Assembly (NCBI GenBank): GCA_963580455.1
Contig: OY756963.1
Location: 14,589,555 to 14,653,554, forward strand
Length of the DNA stretch: 64,000 nucleotides
DNA from: Euonymus europaeus
Taxonomy: Eukaryota; Streptophyta; Magnoliopsida; Celastrales; Celastraceae
Direction: 5' to 3'
Position numbers and translations under genes: made by a program. Positions 33,291 to 43,812 of the stretch are shown piece by piece; the stretch's first letter is position 1; each line of letters begins with the position of its first letter. The notes under the pieces were generated by a model that worked only from the letters and a program-made list of their open reading frames with translations, made no database searches and was not told where the DNA came from.

Positions 33291-35032
33291 CCCTCATCTT
33301 CGTATCCGGATTGTAGAGTCGAAAGTTTGGTGACTTCGGCTCCTAAGAGAGAAGTAGCTACTATGATTCGGGTAGTGGAAGAGTTTATGGATGTATTTCC
33401 GGAAGAGTTGTCGGGATTACCAACGAAGAGGGAGATTGACTTTGCTATTGAGTTGCATCCGAATATCAAGTCGATTTCGATTCCGCCGTATCGGATCCCG
33501 CAGAGTTGAAGGAGTTGAGTTCTCAATTAGAGGAGTTTGTAGACTTGGGGTTCATTAGACCGAGTGTGTCCCCGTGGGGAGCACCGGTGTTGTTCGTCAA
33601 GAAGAAAGACGGAAGTTTGATGATGTGTATTGATTATAGGTAGTTGAATAAGGTTACAGTGAGGAATAAGTATTTGTTGCCTAGGATCAATGATTTGTTT
33701 GACCAATTGAGAGGTGCTAGGCATTTCTCTAAGATTGACTTGAGGTCGGGTTATCATCAGTTGAGGATTAAGGATGAGGATATCCAGAAAATAGCGTTTA
33801 GAACTCGTTATGGGCATTATGAGTTTCTTGTGATGCCGTTTGGGTTGACAAATGCCCCAGCGGTGTTCATGGACCTAATGCAAAGGGTTCTTAGACCGTT
33901 TTTGGATAACTTTGTGGTGGTGTTTATAGATGATATATTGATTTATTCTCCTACGGAGGAAGAGCATGAGGAACACTTGAGGGTAGTGTTACAGACGTTG
34001 AGGGAGAATCAACTGTATGCTAAATTGAGTAAGTGTGAATTTTGGGCCACGGAAGTAAAGTTCCTAGGCCATGTGATCACTCAAGAAGGCATAGTGGTTG
34101 ACTACTCCAAGGTTGAGTTAGTTTTGAATTGGGAGAGACCAAAGAATGTGACAGAGATCTAGAGTTTTCTAGGATTGGCGGGTTACTACCGGAGATTTAT
34201 TAAGGATTTTTCGAGAGTTGCTTCGCCAATGATGCAGCTTACAAAGAAGGGCACACCGTTTGTGTGGACAGACGAGTGTGAAGCCGCATTTGAGGAGTTG
34301 AAGAAGAGGTTGACAACACCTCCAGTGTTAGTGGTTCCGGAAAGGAATGTAGGCTACCAGGTGTATTGCGATGCGTCTGGAGTCGGTTTAGGTTGTGTGT
34401 TGATGCAACGGGGACGAGTGATAGAGTATTGTTCAAGGTTGCTCAAGGCACATGAGAGGAATAATCCGGTGCATGATTTGGAGTTAGTGGCAGTGGTGTT
34501 TGCACTTAAGCAATGGAGATATTACCTTTACGGGGAGAGATTTGAAGTGTTTTCGGATCACAAGAGCATCAAGTATCTATTCACCCAAAGAGAATTGAAT
34601 TTGCGTCAAAGGAGGTGGATGGAATACTTGGAGGACTTCGACTTCAATTTGCAATACCATCCCGGTAAAGCAAATGTAGTCGCGGATGCGTTGAGTAGGA
34701 AAAAGAAGATTTCTAGCCTATTCATGCATGAGTGGGGAATTGTGGAGACAATCAATGAGTTTGGATTAGAGTTGAAGAGTCAAGAGGAAAAGATGCATTT
34801 GTGTTCTATAACTTCGAGACCTATGATGGTTGAGAAGGTTATAGATGCACAAAATGGAGATCATACATTTGATGTAATTGATGAGAGTCTTGGATGGGTT
34901 CGAGGGAATGATGGTGGAGTACGATATGCGGGAAGGTTAGTGGTTCCCGAAGATGATGAGTTGAGACAAGAGATTCTAAAGGAAGCACATCATTCTTGGT
35001 TTGCTATGCATCCAGGGGGTACGAAGATGTAA
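33291..35032 (+). pseudogene. Chromovirus reverse transcriptase and RNase H
   Basis: RT begins in the 33288-33509 frame (VFPEELSGLPTKREIDF, PPYRIP). A one-base loss near 33499 shifts it. Then [20 protein letters not shown], a TAG at 33641 (Gln of RQLNKV), [12 protein letters not shown] and the catalytic FIDDILIYS follow. A TAG at 34160 (Gln of IQSFLG) divides RT from the connection (AGYYRRFIKDFS). RNase H has VYCDASGVGLG and ELVAVVFALKQWRYYL with VFSDHKSIKYLF. The TAA at 35030 is at a Tyr position (GTKMY) and is the only stop here not explained by C to T. Confidence 0.9.
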
Positions 35033-36295
35033 AGAGACTTGAGGCAGAGTTTCTGGTGGAAGGGAATGAAGGCCGATGTTGCCAGATTTGTGACGAAGTG
35101 TCTTACTTGTCAACAAGTGAAGGCAGAGCATCAGAGACCAGCTGGATTGTTGCAACCCTTACCGGTAGCACAATGGAAGTGGGAGAAGATCACTATGGAC
35201 TTTGTGACGGCGTTGCCAATGACTCAGAGACGGCATGACACGGTTTGGGTGATAGTGGACAGATTGACCAAGTCTGTACACTTCTTACCCATGAACAAGA
35301 CGGATTCGTTGGAGACCTTGAGTACTATGTATGTTAAGGAGATTGTGAGACTTCAAGGAATTCCATTATCTATTGTGTCGGACCGAGACCCACAGTTCAC
35401 AGGTAGATTCTGGAGTAGTTTACAGGAGGCATTGGGAACAAAGTTAGATTTCTCTACAGCTTATCATCCTCAGAGTGATGGGCAGAGTGAGAGAACCATA
35501 CAGATTTTAGAAGATATGCTACGGGCATGTGTAGTTGACTTTGGAGGAAGTTGGGATCGGTACTTACATTTGGTGGAGTTTGTGTATAACAACTCTTTCC
35601 ATAGTAGTATCGGAATGGCACCTTACGAAGCGCTCTACGAGAAGCCTTGTAGGTCGCCTTTGTGTTGGGCAGAGGTTGGTGAGAAAGTTGTTTCAGGACC
35701 GGAGATGGTCAAAGAAGCTCGAGAGAGAGTTGATGAGATCCGGAAGCGGTTGATCACCGCGCAGTGCCGACATAAGTCTTATGCTGACCGGAGGAGGAGA
35801 CCTTTGGAGTTCGCTGTAGGCGATAAGGTTTTCTTAAAGGTTAGTCCGAGATGGGGGATTCAGAGGTATAACAAGCATGGGAAGTTGGCACCGAGATTTG
35901 TGGGGCCATTTGAGATTTTGGAGACAGTTGGACCGGTGGCGTGCCATTTGGCACTTCCACCGAAGCTTGAGAAGGTTCACAATGTATTTCATGTATCAAT
36001 GCTTCGGAAATATGAACCAGATCCGTCGCATGTGATAGATTGGACTACGTTGGAAGTTGGAGAAGATGGGAGTTACACTCTTCAATCGTTGAAGATTCTA
36101 GACCGACAGAACAAAGTGACGAGGTCGAGTGTGATTCCATTAGTAAAGGTGATGTGGATGTACCACGGAGTTGAAGAGGCAACTTGGGAGTTGGAGTCTC
36201 GAATGAAAGAGAAGTACCCGGAGTTATTCAGAGATTCAGGTACGTGTGTAGTTAAATTTTGGGACGAAATTTTATTAAGGGGAGGGAGGATGTGA
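35033..36295 (+). pseudogene. Chromovirus integrase with C-terminal chromodomain
   Basis: This 418-codon open stretch is nearly undamaged, but it is cut off from the rest of pol by the stop at 35030. Zinc finger: HH in KEAHHSWFAMHP (upstream of the stop) and KCLTCQQVK. Catalytic core: TMDFVTAL, SIVSDRDPQFTG and HPQSDGQSERTIQ give the D, D and E. Then [29 protein letters not shown] and a group-II-type chromodomain (IPLVKVMWMYHGVEEATWEL). Chromodomains of this lineage are thought to steer insertion to heterochromatin. The last codon is ATG at 36290-36292, and the stop TGA (36293-36295) lies inside the 3' LTR. Confidence 0.9.
36274..36290 (+). promoter_or_regulatory. Polypurine tract of the family B chromovirus
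   Basis: ATTAAGGGGAGGGAGGA directly abuts the 3' LTR start, the required position for plus-strand priming. Confidence 0.85.
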
Positions 36296-38367
36296 AACCC
36301 CGACCCAAAAATAAGTGCAATTTTTATGTTTAAACAAAGGGGGAAAAACTGGACTACGTGCACCAGGGGGCGCCTAGTCCAGTGAGGCATGCAAGGGAAG
36401 AAGTCCAGAAAAGGAGGCACTGGACTGGGCGCACCAGGTGGGGCGCCAAGGCGCAGCGCCCAGTCCAGTGGGAGATGGGATGTGCAGTAGGCACAGAGGC
36501 GCCTAGGCGGCCGCCTAGGCGCACCTCGCCTGGGCATGAAAATCCTGCAAGCCCAGGATGGTGCCCAGAGCAGCGCCTGAGGGAAAATTTTGTTAGGCCA
36601 GAGCGCCTAGGCGCCCAGGGTAGCGCCTAGGCGCAGCCCGTGTTTTCAAAAAGGCTCCAGCGAGCCATTTTAGAGAGATTCTTGCTTGGGTTCAATTCTA
36701 GAGAGAGAGAGCGACGATTCTAGAGAGAGAAGAGTATTTGGAGTGATTCTTAGAGATTGGAGCTTTGTTTTGGAGATTGGGAGAGGACTCAAGGAAGATT
36801 CAAGCCTTGGAGGTAAGTTTCTTCATTTATCCATTTCTAGGGTTTTCGAGTAGATCTTGTTAGTTTTGTTTAGAGTTGATTCCTATGTTTTAGATATGTT
36901 GATTTAGGGTCATATGTGGTTGTATATGTAGGTTTGATTCTTGTTTTGGAGTTGAGTTCCACAAGGTTGAGTTTGGGGGTTTGAGAGGAACCCTAGAGAG
37001 AGAAAGTAAGTTTTCTCAATTTAATTGTTTAATTCTTATTGGTTATGATATATTGAGTTTTTTGGATGATTATTAGAGTTCGATTGTGTGAAATTGTTAG
37101 GTTGGGTGAAACGGGTTGAAAACCCAAATTGTGGATTTTGGTGAATTGCTCGACACGAGGTAGGGGATCTCCAACCATTCTTTCTATCGTTCGTTTTCGA
37201 TATTTTAAAGAGCCTTTCGATTCCTCATTGGTCGTTTATTTGTGTTTTCGCTTTATTTGCTTCTAAGGGGAAACAAACCCTAATTGTGGATTATTGTTAA
37301 TTCTTGAATGTTGCATGACCCGACAGTGTGTGCTCCATCACCTTTCAGCATGTCATGGCATAAACGCATTAGATTTACATTGGACTTCGAGCATTGACTT
37401 GGAGATCCTTAGGATTCTTGAAAGCTACTTGAAGGGATGACGAGGTGATGAGAGTTACCACCAAGTCATGTGAACTCCTTGTAGGATAACGCACCAGAGG
37501 TACGGTTAATGAGGGACCTTGCCTGGAATGGTGCGGGCGTGATGGGATCACGCAACCTGGTAATCCAAGAGCGTTTGATGTTAGGGAGCTTGCTCCTATT
37601 CAATATGACATGGATAGAGACCATGATATTGATGAGTTGATGTGGTGAGCTTGCTCACGTTCGATATTACATGGAACGAGCCATGGTATCGATGATGTTT
37701 GCTCATGAGGGGATTGCCCGGATTGATGTTTTATGTGATTGTTGAGTATACGTGCATGTAGTTGTTTTCATATTGCTGCATAGCCTATTGTTCGGATTCT
37801 GCCTTTGTTCTCTTATACTCTTTACCTTACTGAGCTTCTTGCTCACTCTCTACTTTCTTTTCCACCCACAGGTGATACTGGTACAAGTACAAGTACCAGT
37901 GGAGCAGATCAATGAGAGCGGGATGTGACATGGATGGCCCTGGGTAGGATGAGGGTGCTAGAGAGATACTCTAAGCACGAATTTTGTAAACGATGTATTG
38001 ATGATTCTTCATGATATATTTATAACCATTTGGCACCAGAGGGTGTATGCATGATGTATGCTGAGTTGATTTTATGGTTATATGATATTATGAATTTGAT
38101 GATGTGTTTATACTATCAGTTTGTGCATGCTGGTAGTGGATGGCCTGAGGCCCTAGGATCAGGATTGCATCTGATTGAGGCCTGAGGCCTGGCTAGGTTG
38201 CTAGTGTGATGGATTGATGATTTTTTTGCTGCGTGTTTCTGATGCAGGCGGGGACTCTCCGATATACGGTGAGATGCCGCCGGATTTCCGGTTCGCCAGA
38301 TGATCGCACTAGTGGCCTAGGACGGTGCAGGAGGGCACCCGTGGCGTGCCCGGATCGGGGCGTCACA
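36291..38367 (+). mobile_element. 3' LTR of the family B chromovirus (2077 bp)
   Basis: TGTGAAACCCCGACCC to GGGGCGTCACA, followed by the target repeat ATGTC. Compared with the 5' LTR it lacks a roughly 90-bp TA-rich piece (junction near 37341, at CATCACCT/TTCAGCATG) and part of the palindrome block. Elsewhere the two LTRs agree closely. Confidence 0.9.
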
Positions 38368-38372
38368 ATGTC

Positions 38373-39597
38373 TACTTAAGTTTAAATTGTTTAAAATGGA
38401 TGTGAAAAGTGCATTTTTAAATGGATTATTGAATGAGGAAGTGTATGTTAAGCAGCCACAAGGTTTTGAGGATCCAAATCATATCTCTCATGTGCATAAA
38501 CTCAATAGAGCTTTATATGGTCTCAAACAAGCACCATGTGCTTGGTATGAAAGACTCAGCATTTTTCTTTTGAATTAAGGTTTTGTAAGAGGAACAGTGG
38601 ATAAAACTTTATTTGTCAAAAAGGATCATGAGCATGTACTTATGTCACAAATATATGTTGATGATATAATCTTTGGATCCACGTCTATCAAACTTGCACA
38701 TGACTTTGGTGAATTAATGAAATCTGAATTTGAGATGAGCATGATGGGTGAACTAACATATTTTCTAGTTTTCAGGTGAAACAATTAGAAAATGGCATTT
38801 TTACTTCACAATCAAAATATGCTCAAAATTTGGTCAACAAATTTGAGGTAAGCTCAAGTAAGCCAACACCAACTCCCATGAGTCCAAGTGTAAAACTAAG
38901 CAAGGATAAGATAGAAAAATCAGTTGATCAAACCTTGTACAAAAGTATCATTGGTAGCTTGCTTTACTTGACTATTAGTAGGTCTGATATTGCATTTAAT
39001 GTATGCGTGTGTGCCAAGTATCAAGCTAATCCAAAAGAATCTCATTTGATAGCTGCAAAAAGGATTCTAAAGTACATAAATGGTGCATTGGATTATGGTA
39101 TGTATCATTCACAAGACACTAACGTTTCTCTTGCTGGATACTCATATGCAGATTGGGTAGGATGTAGTGATGATAGAAAGAGTACTTCTGGTGGTTGCTT
39201 CTATATTGGAACTAACCTTGTAGCTTGGCACAGTAAGAAGCAAAACTCTATTTCTTTGTCAATTGCTGAAGCTGAATACATATCTGCGGGTAGCTGTTGT
39301 ACTCAACTCATATGGATGAAACAAATGATTTGTGACTATGGATTGAACCAGGAAAGTATAACTGTTTTTTGTGATAATATGATTGCAATTAACATCTCAA
39401 AAAATCTTGTTCAACACTCTAGAACAAAACATATAGATATTCAATATCATTTCATCCATGATATTGTTGAAAATAATTCAATATCTCTTGAATACATTTC
39501 CACCGAAAAACAATTGGCTGATATTTTCACAAAACCTCTAGACAGACAAAGATTTGAGTTTTTAAGAAAAGCACTAGGGATGGTATCTATTAATTAG
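38373..39597 (+). pseudogene. SIRE-type pol, C-terminal part (rest of RT, RNase H)
   Basis: It resumes directly after the chromovirus. [20 protein letters not shown] and [20 protein letters not shown] are Copia RT. A TAA near 38577 and a frame break near 38777 separate it from IYVDDIIFGST (catalytic) and the long 38776-39597 frame with the connection and RNase H (SRSDIAFNVCVCAKYQA, SYADWVGCSDDRKSTSG, LSIAEAEYISAGSC, FTKPLDRQRFEFL). The stop at 39595-39597 is the natural pol end. Confidence 0.85.
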
Positions 39598-40674
39598 ATT
39601 TTCAGTTTCACTAGGACATCTTATGTGTTGGATATAAACTGATCTATGAAAAATTCAGATATATTGATGTCACATACTTATGAGAGTTTAGTTTATTGGC
39701 TATTTAGATCATGAATTTGAAAAGAACATGTTATGAGACACTCTTGTATTGCACATATTTCTGTTTGTAGATGCTTGCTAACATAATGCTCAAAATCTTC
39801 TGATTAGGTCTCTTGAACGCCACTCTTGACACTATTCATTGTTAGCAAAAATTATGGAAAGGGCTACGTTATTAAAAAAAAAGTGTGTACCTCTTAAACA
39901 AAGAGCCACTTATGGTGAAGTGAGTATTTCTTGAAATAAGTGAGCCACTTCTAAATAACTATGAAAGCCACCATATTAGTTATAACTTCTCCTTTTGAAA
40001 TAAAAAGGGTCGTATATAACTCTGTTACTAAATCAAATGCTCAAGAGTGCTAGATTTGACAACCTATTGCAAGTTGATTTTGGATATTATGTTGTGCTTA
40101 GTCAATTACATGACATTGAAATGACACACTGAGCACAAATCTTATGACATAATTCAAATTTCAATACCATGATCCTTAGAACAATAAGTCCAATTTTCAA
40201 ACATTATTTGGTGTGCCTTATTTATATCTGAATGTGTTCAAAGTTGATCAGGTATGAAATTCCATCCATGAAGTCATTTAGTTTTTTGTTATCTAATATA
40301 TATGGATTTTGTCTCTACTGTTGTATTTGAAGGATTGTCTTTGAGTCATGACGGTTTACTAAGTCCATCAGTCTTGAGGTAACCTTCGGTCACCTCCTTT
40401 ATTATCTTCATAATGGCAGTTTTGTAATTCTTTCTAAAATCAACTTGATTGTGTCTTTTGCAATAGGCGGGTTACTTGGAAAATTGAAAATTGAGTTTGA
40501 AAATATCTCTTCCTCTCAAAAGTCGTGCGTCTCTTCACTATCCTTCTTCCCCAATACCTATTCTTCTACCGTATTTTCTCTCTTTACCTTATTTACCTAT
40601 TCTCTCAAGTCTCTTCATTCTAATCGTGGGTATTTATGGTAAAATGAAAGTGAGATCTTCCTCTAGTACCTACT
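39598..40674. other. Spacer between SIRE pol and the env-position ORF
   Basis: AT-rich, with no supported gene. SIRE elements usually carry a noncoding spacer here. Confidence 0.4.
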
Positions 40675-41324
40675 ATGGAGCCGGCTACTCGAACTACCAA
40701 AAGAACTGTGAAGAAGACTCCTAAATCTACTCTGTGACATCTAGGCCCATCTCAAAAGAAGCTAAAGCTTTGTTTGATGCTTATTTTGATGGGAGAGAAC
40801 TGACCACAGAAAGGCCATTTGATCTGATGTCCCTGGCTGACTCAGATTTGAATTAGGTTTTTGGCTCGAGATCATTGTAGCCCATGTGTTCCATTAAAGG
40901 TATGGTATGTCCTCTAATTTGTGAGTTTTATGCCAATCTATCCGATGTGGAGGATGAGGAATTAGGGATTGCATCTTTTTATGTACGTGGGGTCAAATTC
41001 CAATTTTCTATTGTCAAGTTAGCTTCGATTATGCATGTGCCACGAGTTGCCAATCCAGATTTCGATGTGTTTGATTTGCCTGATCACCCTAGTCTAGATG
41101 CATTACATGGGTATCTGCGTAAGGATGATAGAGGGAAATTTGTTGAGAAATTGCCTCATAGGTTTCTTAGAACTAACCATAAGATGCTGCATTTGTTTAT
41201 CTGCTCAACCATTTTACCCACTGAGCATCATGGAGAACTGTCAGACAAGTGTTATCGTTTGTTTCATGATTTTGACTGGTCAATCTATCTGTCTTACTAC
41301 TTTGTTATTTCATCATGCGATGCA
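40675..41324 (+). pseudogene. SIRE env-position ORF with putative plant transposon domain
   Basis: An ATG at 40675 opens EPATRTTKRTVKKTPKSTL, then a TGA and a frame change. The main body (with TAG codons near 40855 and 40878) reads KALFDAYFDGRELTTERPFD and then, openly from 40884, VCPLICEFYANLSDVEDEEL, ASFYVRGVKFQFS and LRTNHKMLHLFICSTILPTE. The pattern matches the plant-specific putative transposon protein domain found in the extra ORF of some SIRE-like and Gypsy elements; its function is unknown. The ORF is cut at 41324 by an LTR. Confidence 0.55.
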
Positions 41325-43504
41325 TGTAATGCCCCGACCCGGGGGGCGCTACTGTTTAAACCTAATTCAATATCTATAAGATATTAACCTCCACAATATC
41401 ACAAAAGATTTAATCTTAATTTCTCCAAACTGGATCCATAAATTTCTACCGAAATTTCGGCAACATCTCCCTGTATATCGGAGAATGTCCACCTGAAGTA
41501 CGCAGCACATACTCAACATTCATATAAGGCCTCCGGCCATCACATCACAAGCAACCACAATTCCTAGGCAGGCCTCAGGCCATCTACAGCATGCATCCGC
41601 AATACATAATTAAACATAACCATCATACATGTATCGACATGCAATATAACCATAAGGTTCACACCTAGGTATAGGAGTCCTATCACAAGGCACCCTCCTA
41701 CCCGTACCATCCACACACCGTCAAGGTGTTCACAAACGTAGCCAACATACACAATCATCAATTCGTACATAAAATATCAAACATAATAAAGAAAGTTAAT
41801 TCTTTATTCTAACCCATCCTAGTGTCTCCAGGTGGCACCATGTCATCCCACCTCCTACAGATCCCCAATGTCGGTATCCGTACCAGTCTCGCCTGTGTGG
41901 AAAGAAAAGAAAGTAAAGGGTGAGCAATGGCTCAGTAGGGGCAAAGAGGATAACAAAATATAATAGCTGAATTAAAAAGGTAAATCAATGCAGCAACATG
42001 CCAAGACTATGAACCACCATAACAAATACTCATCAAATTGTGGTCTCGTTTCCTACCGTGAGTCCCAATGGGACGACGCCTCGGGATCCATCTCCACACA
42101 TCGATATCGGTGAACACTGCCACCATACGACTCAATAAGGAAACCATGACCAATTACAAGACACCAACCTTGTCCATACTAACTCGAATTCTCTAAACCG
42201 ATTCCTAGGAATCTCAGTATGTTGCCTCATATGGGAGTCATTCGATTGCAACCAAGCCGAGGTTCCACAACCCTTCTCCCATATGACGTTCACACAACCT
42301 ACGGAAGTCACGAATCCATACTCGCACTTCCATGTGGCTCTAATGCAACAATGTCATGCCATGAATTTAATATAGGAATAAACAAATCCTAGTTATATAT
42401 TTAACTAGTCATGATGCATGAATAAGAACCACACATGCTTGATGTAAGACCAAGCAATCAACCAGGAATGCAAACTAATATTTTAAGAAAATTCGAGAAT
42501 AACCCTAGGTTCGTTTTTTCCTAGGGAGCAAATAGGGAAAAAACACAAACATGAATAATAATGAAGATTAAAATTGCATTTTTAGATAATAAGAAGGAAT
42601 AGAAAGATTGGGCTAGAATCCCCTACCTCGAATCCAAGCAACAAATAGAAAGTGTCACTACTCAACCTAAAATTTTCCGGCATGAGCGTAGGTGTTCGAT
42701 GCGTCCACGAACCCCTTGTGTTTTCAACAAGCCTGTAGCAGTAGTTATCGACTAGTCATCAAATTTCAATGAATTGAATTTATAATTCTTTCTCAAATTT
42801 TGTATCTGAAATGGCTCAAGCCAACACTATTAGCCAAAATGTGAAATTGTTTTTCCATGTATGAACTCATTCCAAATTATCAATTTAGAATCACCTAATA
42901 TACATTTTTAAACCTCGAAATAAAACCCCAACTCGGATTTTTCACTCTAACCCTTTAAACCACAAACTTCCCTCTTAAAGTTACACTAGCACCCTATTAG
43001 TTCCTTCACGGAATTTTCTCAAATTTGGAGAGTATGTTACCCTTCCTTACATTATTAATATATCCGAAACTTAGCCCCAAATTCGAAATCAATCAATGGA
43101 ATTGATGAAATTCATCCCTCAAACACCCTTTTCCCAAATCTCTCACAATCCACACTACCACTTCAAACCAAAAATCAAATCTACCAATTTAAGCATAAAC
43201 AAGTTCTATTCAACCTATTTTATAACCAAATTTATCCAAAAATCCATACTTGTTACTTACTTTAAAAATTAAAACCCACAAAACCTAACTTTTCAAAATA
43301 AGAAAAATCTTACCTTAACTCCACAAATCTTCTTGCAAATTGTTAGGCACTCTTAATCTTACCACAAAATCAAGTTTCTTCCCCTTCTCTCTTTCTTCTC
43401 CCTTTCTCTCGCTTTCTCAGCTTCTCTCGCTCTCTCGTGGCTTGAAGAACCACTGGTTCTTTTCAAATGTTTTCTGAATATTGCTGGCCAGCAACATTCC
43501 AACC

Positions 43505-43548
<44 letters not shown>

Positions 43549-43748
43549 CAAATGGCCTTGTAAAACGTGGCCACTTTCGGTGGCCCAAAACATGGCCACC
43601 GAAAGTGGCATTAATATTATATATATATATATAATATTATTTATATATGTAATTTATTTATTTTTATTGATTTCTATTTTTCTAATGGGTAATTAATCCC
43701 TAATCAAATTTTTCACTCATTATTTGGTATTTTCAAACTCAAACTCCC

Positions 43749-43780
<32 letters not shown>

Positions 43781-43812
43781 TACTTTGGCATTTTTCGGGT
43801 CAGGATATTACA
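41325..43812 (-). mobile_element. Solo LTR, chromovirus family A, copy 2, inverted (2488 bp)
   Basis: On the minus strand it runs from TGTAATATCCTGACCCG to GGGGCATTACA and aligns with the family A LTRs throughout. The flanks are ATGCA on the left and TGTTA on the right, so there is no target duplication. The left flank is the SIRE env-position ORF and the right flank is Helitron coding sequence. TA and ATT microsatellites (43507-43540, 43752-43782) expand it. Confidence 0.8.
43571..43608 (-). repeat. 15-bp stem hairpin in LTR A copy 2
   Basis: CCACTTTCGGTGGCC, an 8-nt loop, then GGCCACCGAAAGTGG: a perfect inverted repeat. Confidence 0.9.

Larger units (their letters stand above)
26817..38367 (+). 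mobile_element. Full-length Tekay-like chromovirus (family B), TSD ATGTC
   Basis: An 11,551-bp insertion with TGTGAAACCCCGACCC at its left end and GGGGCGTCACA at its right. Direct repeats ATGTC flank it (26812-26816 and 38368-38372). It contains two LTRs, a PBS, gag, pol with a C-terminal chromodomain, and a polypurine tract. About 2.26 kb of its length is an inverted solo LTR inside the 5' LTR. Many stops show it is no longer autonomous. Confidence 0.9.
22440..41324 (+). mobile_element. SIRE-type Copia retrotransposon, split by a chromovirus
   Basis: Order: LTR part, PBS, gag, protease, integrase, the first part of RT (to 26816), chromovirus insertion (26817-38367), the rest of RT, RNase H (to 39597), spacer, and an env-position ORF (40675-41324) that ends at an LTR of another family. 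No 3' LTR is visible, so the right end was lost. Gag size, a second zinc-knuckle-like segment and the extra 3' ORF point to the SIRE (Maximus) clade. Confidence 0.7.

Noticed and set aside
43507..43540. Long TA run as a regulatory element
   Set aside because: Simple microsatellite inside an LTR; no further evidence.
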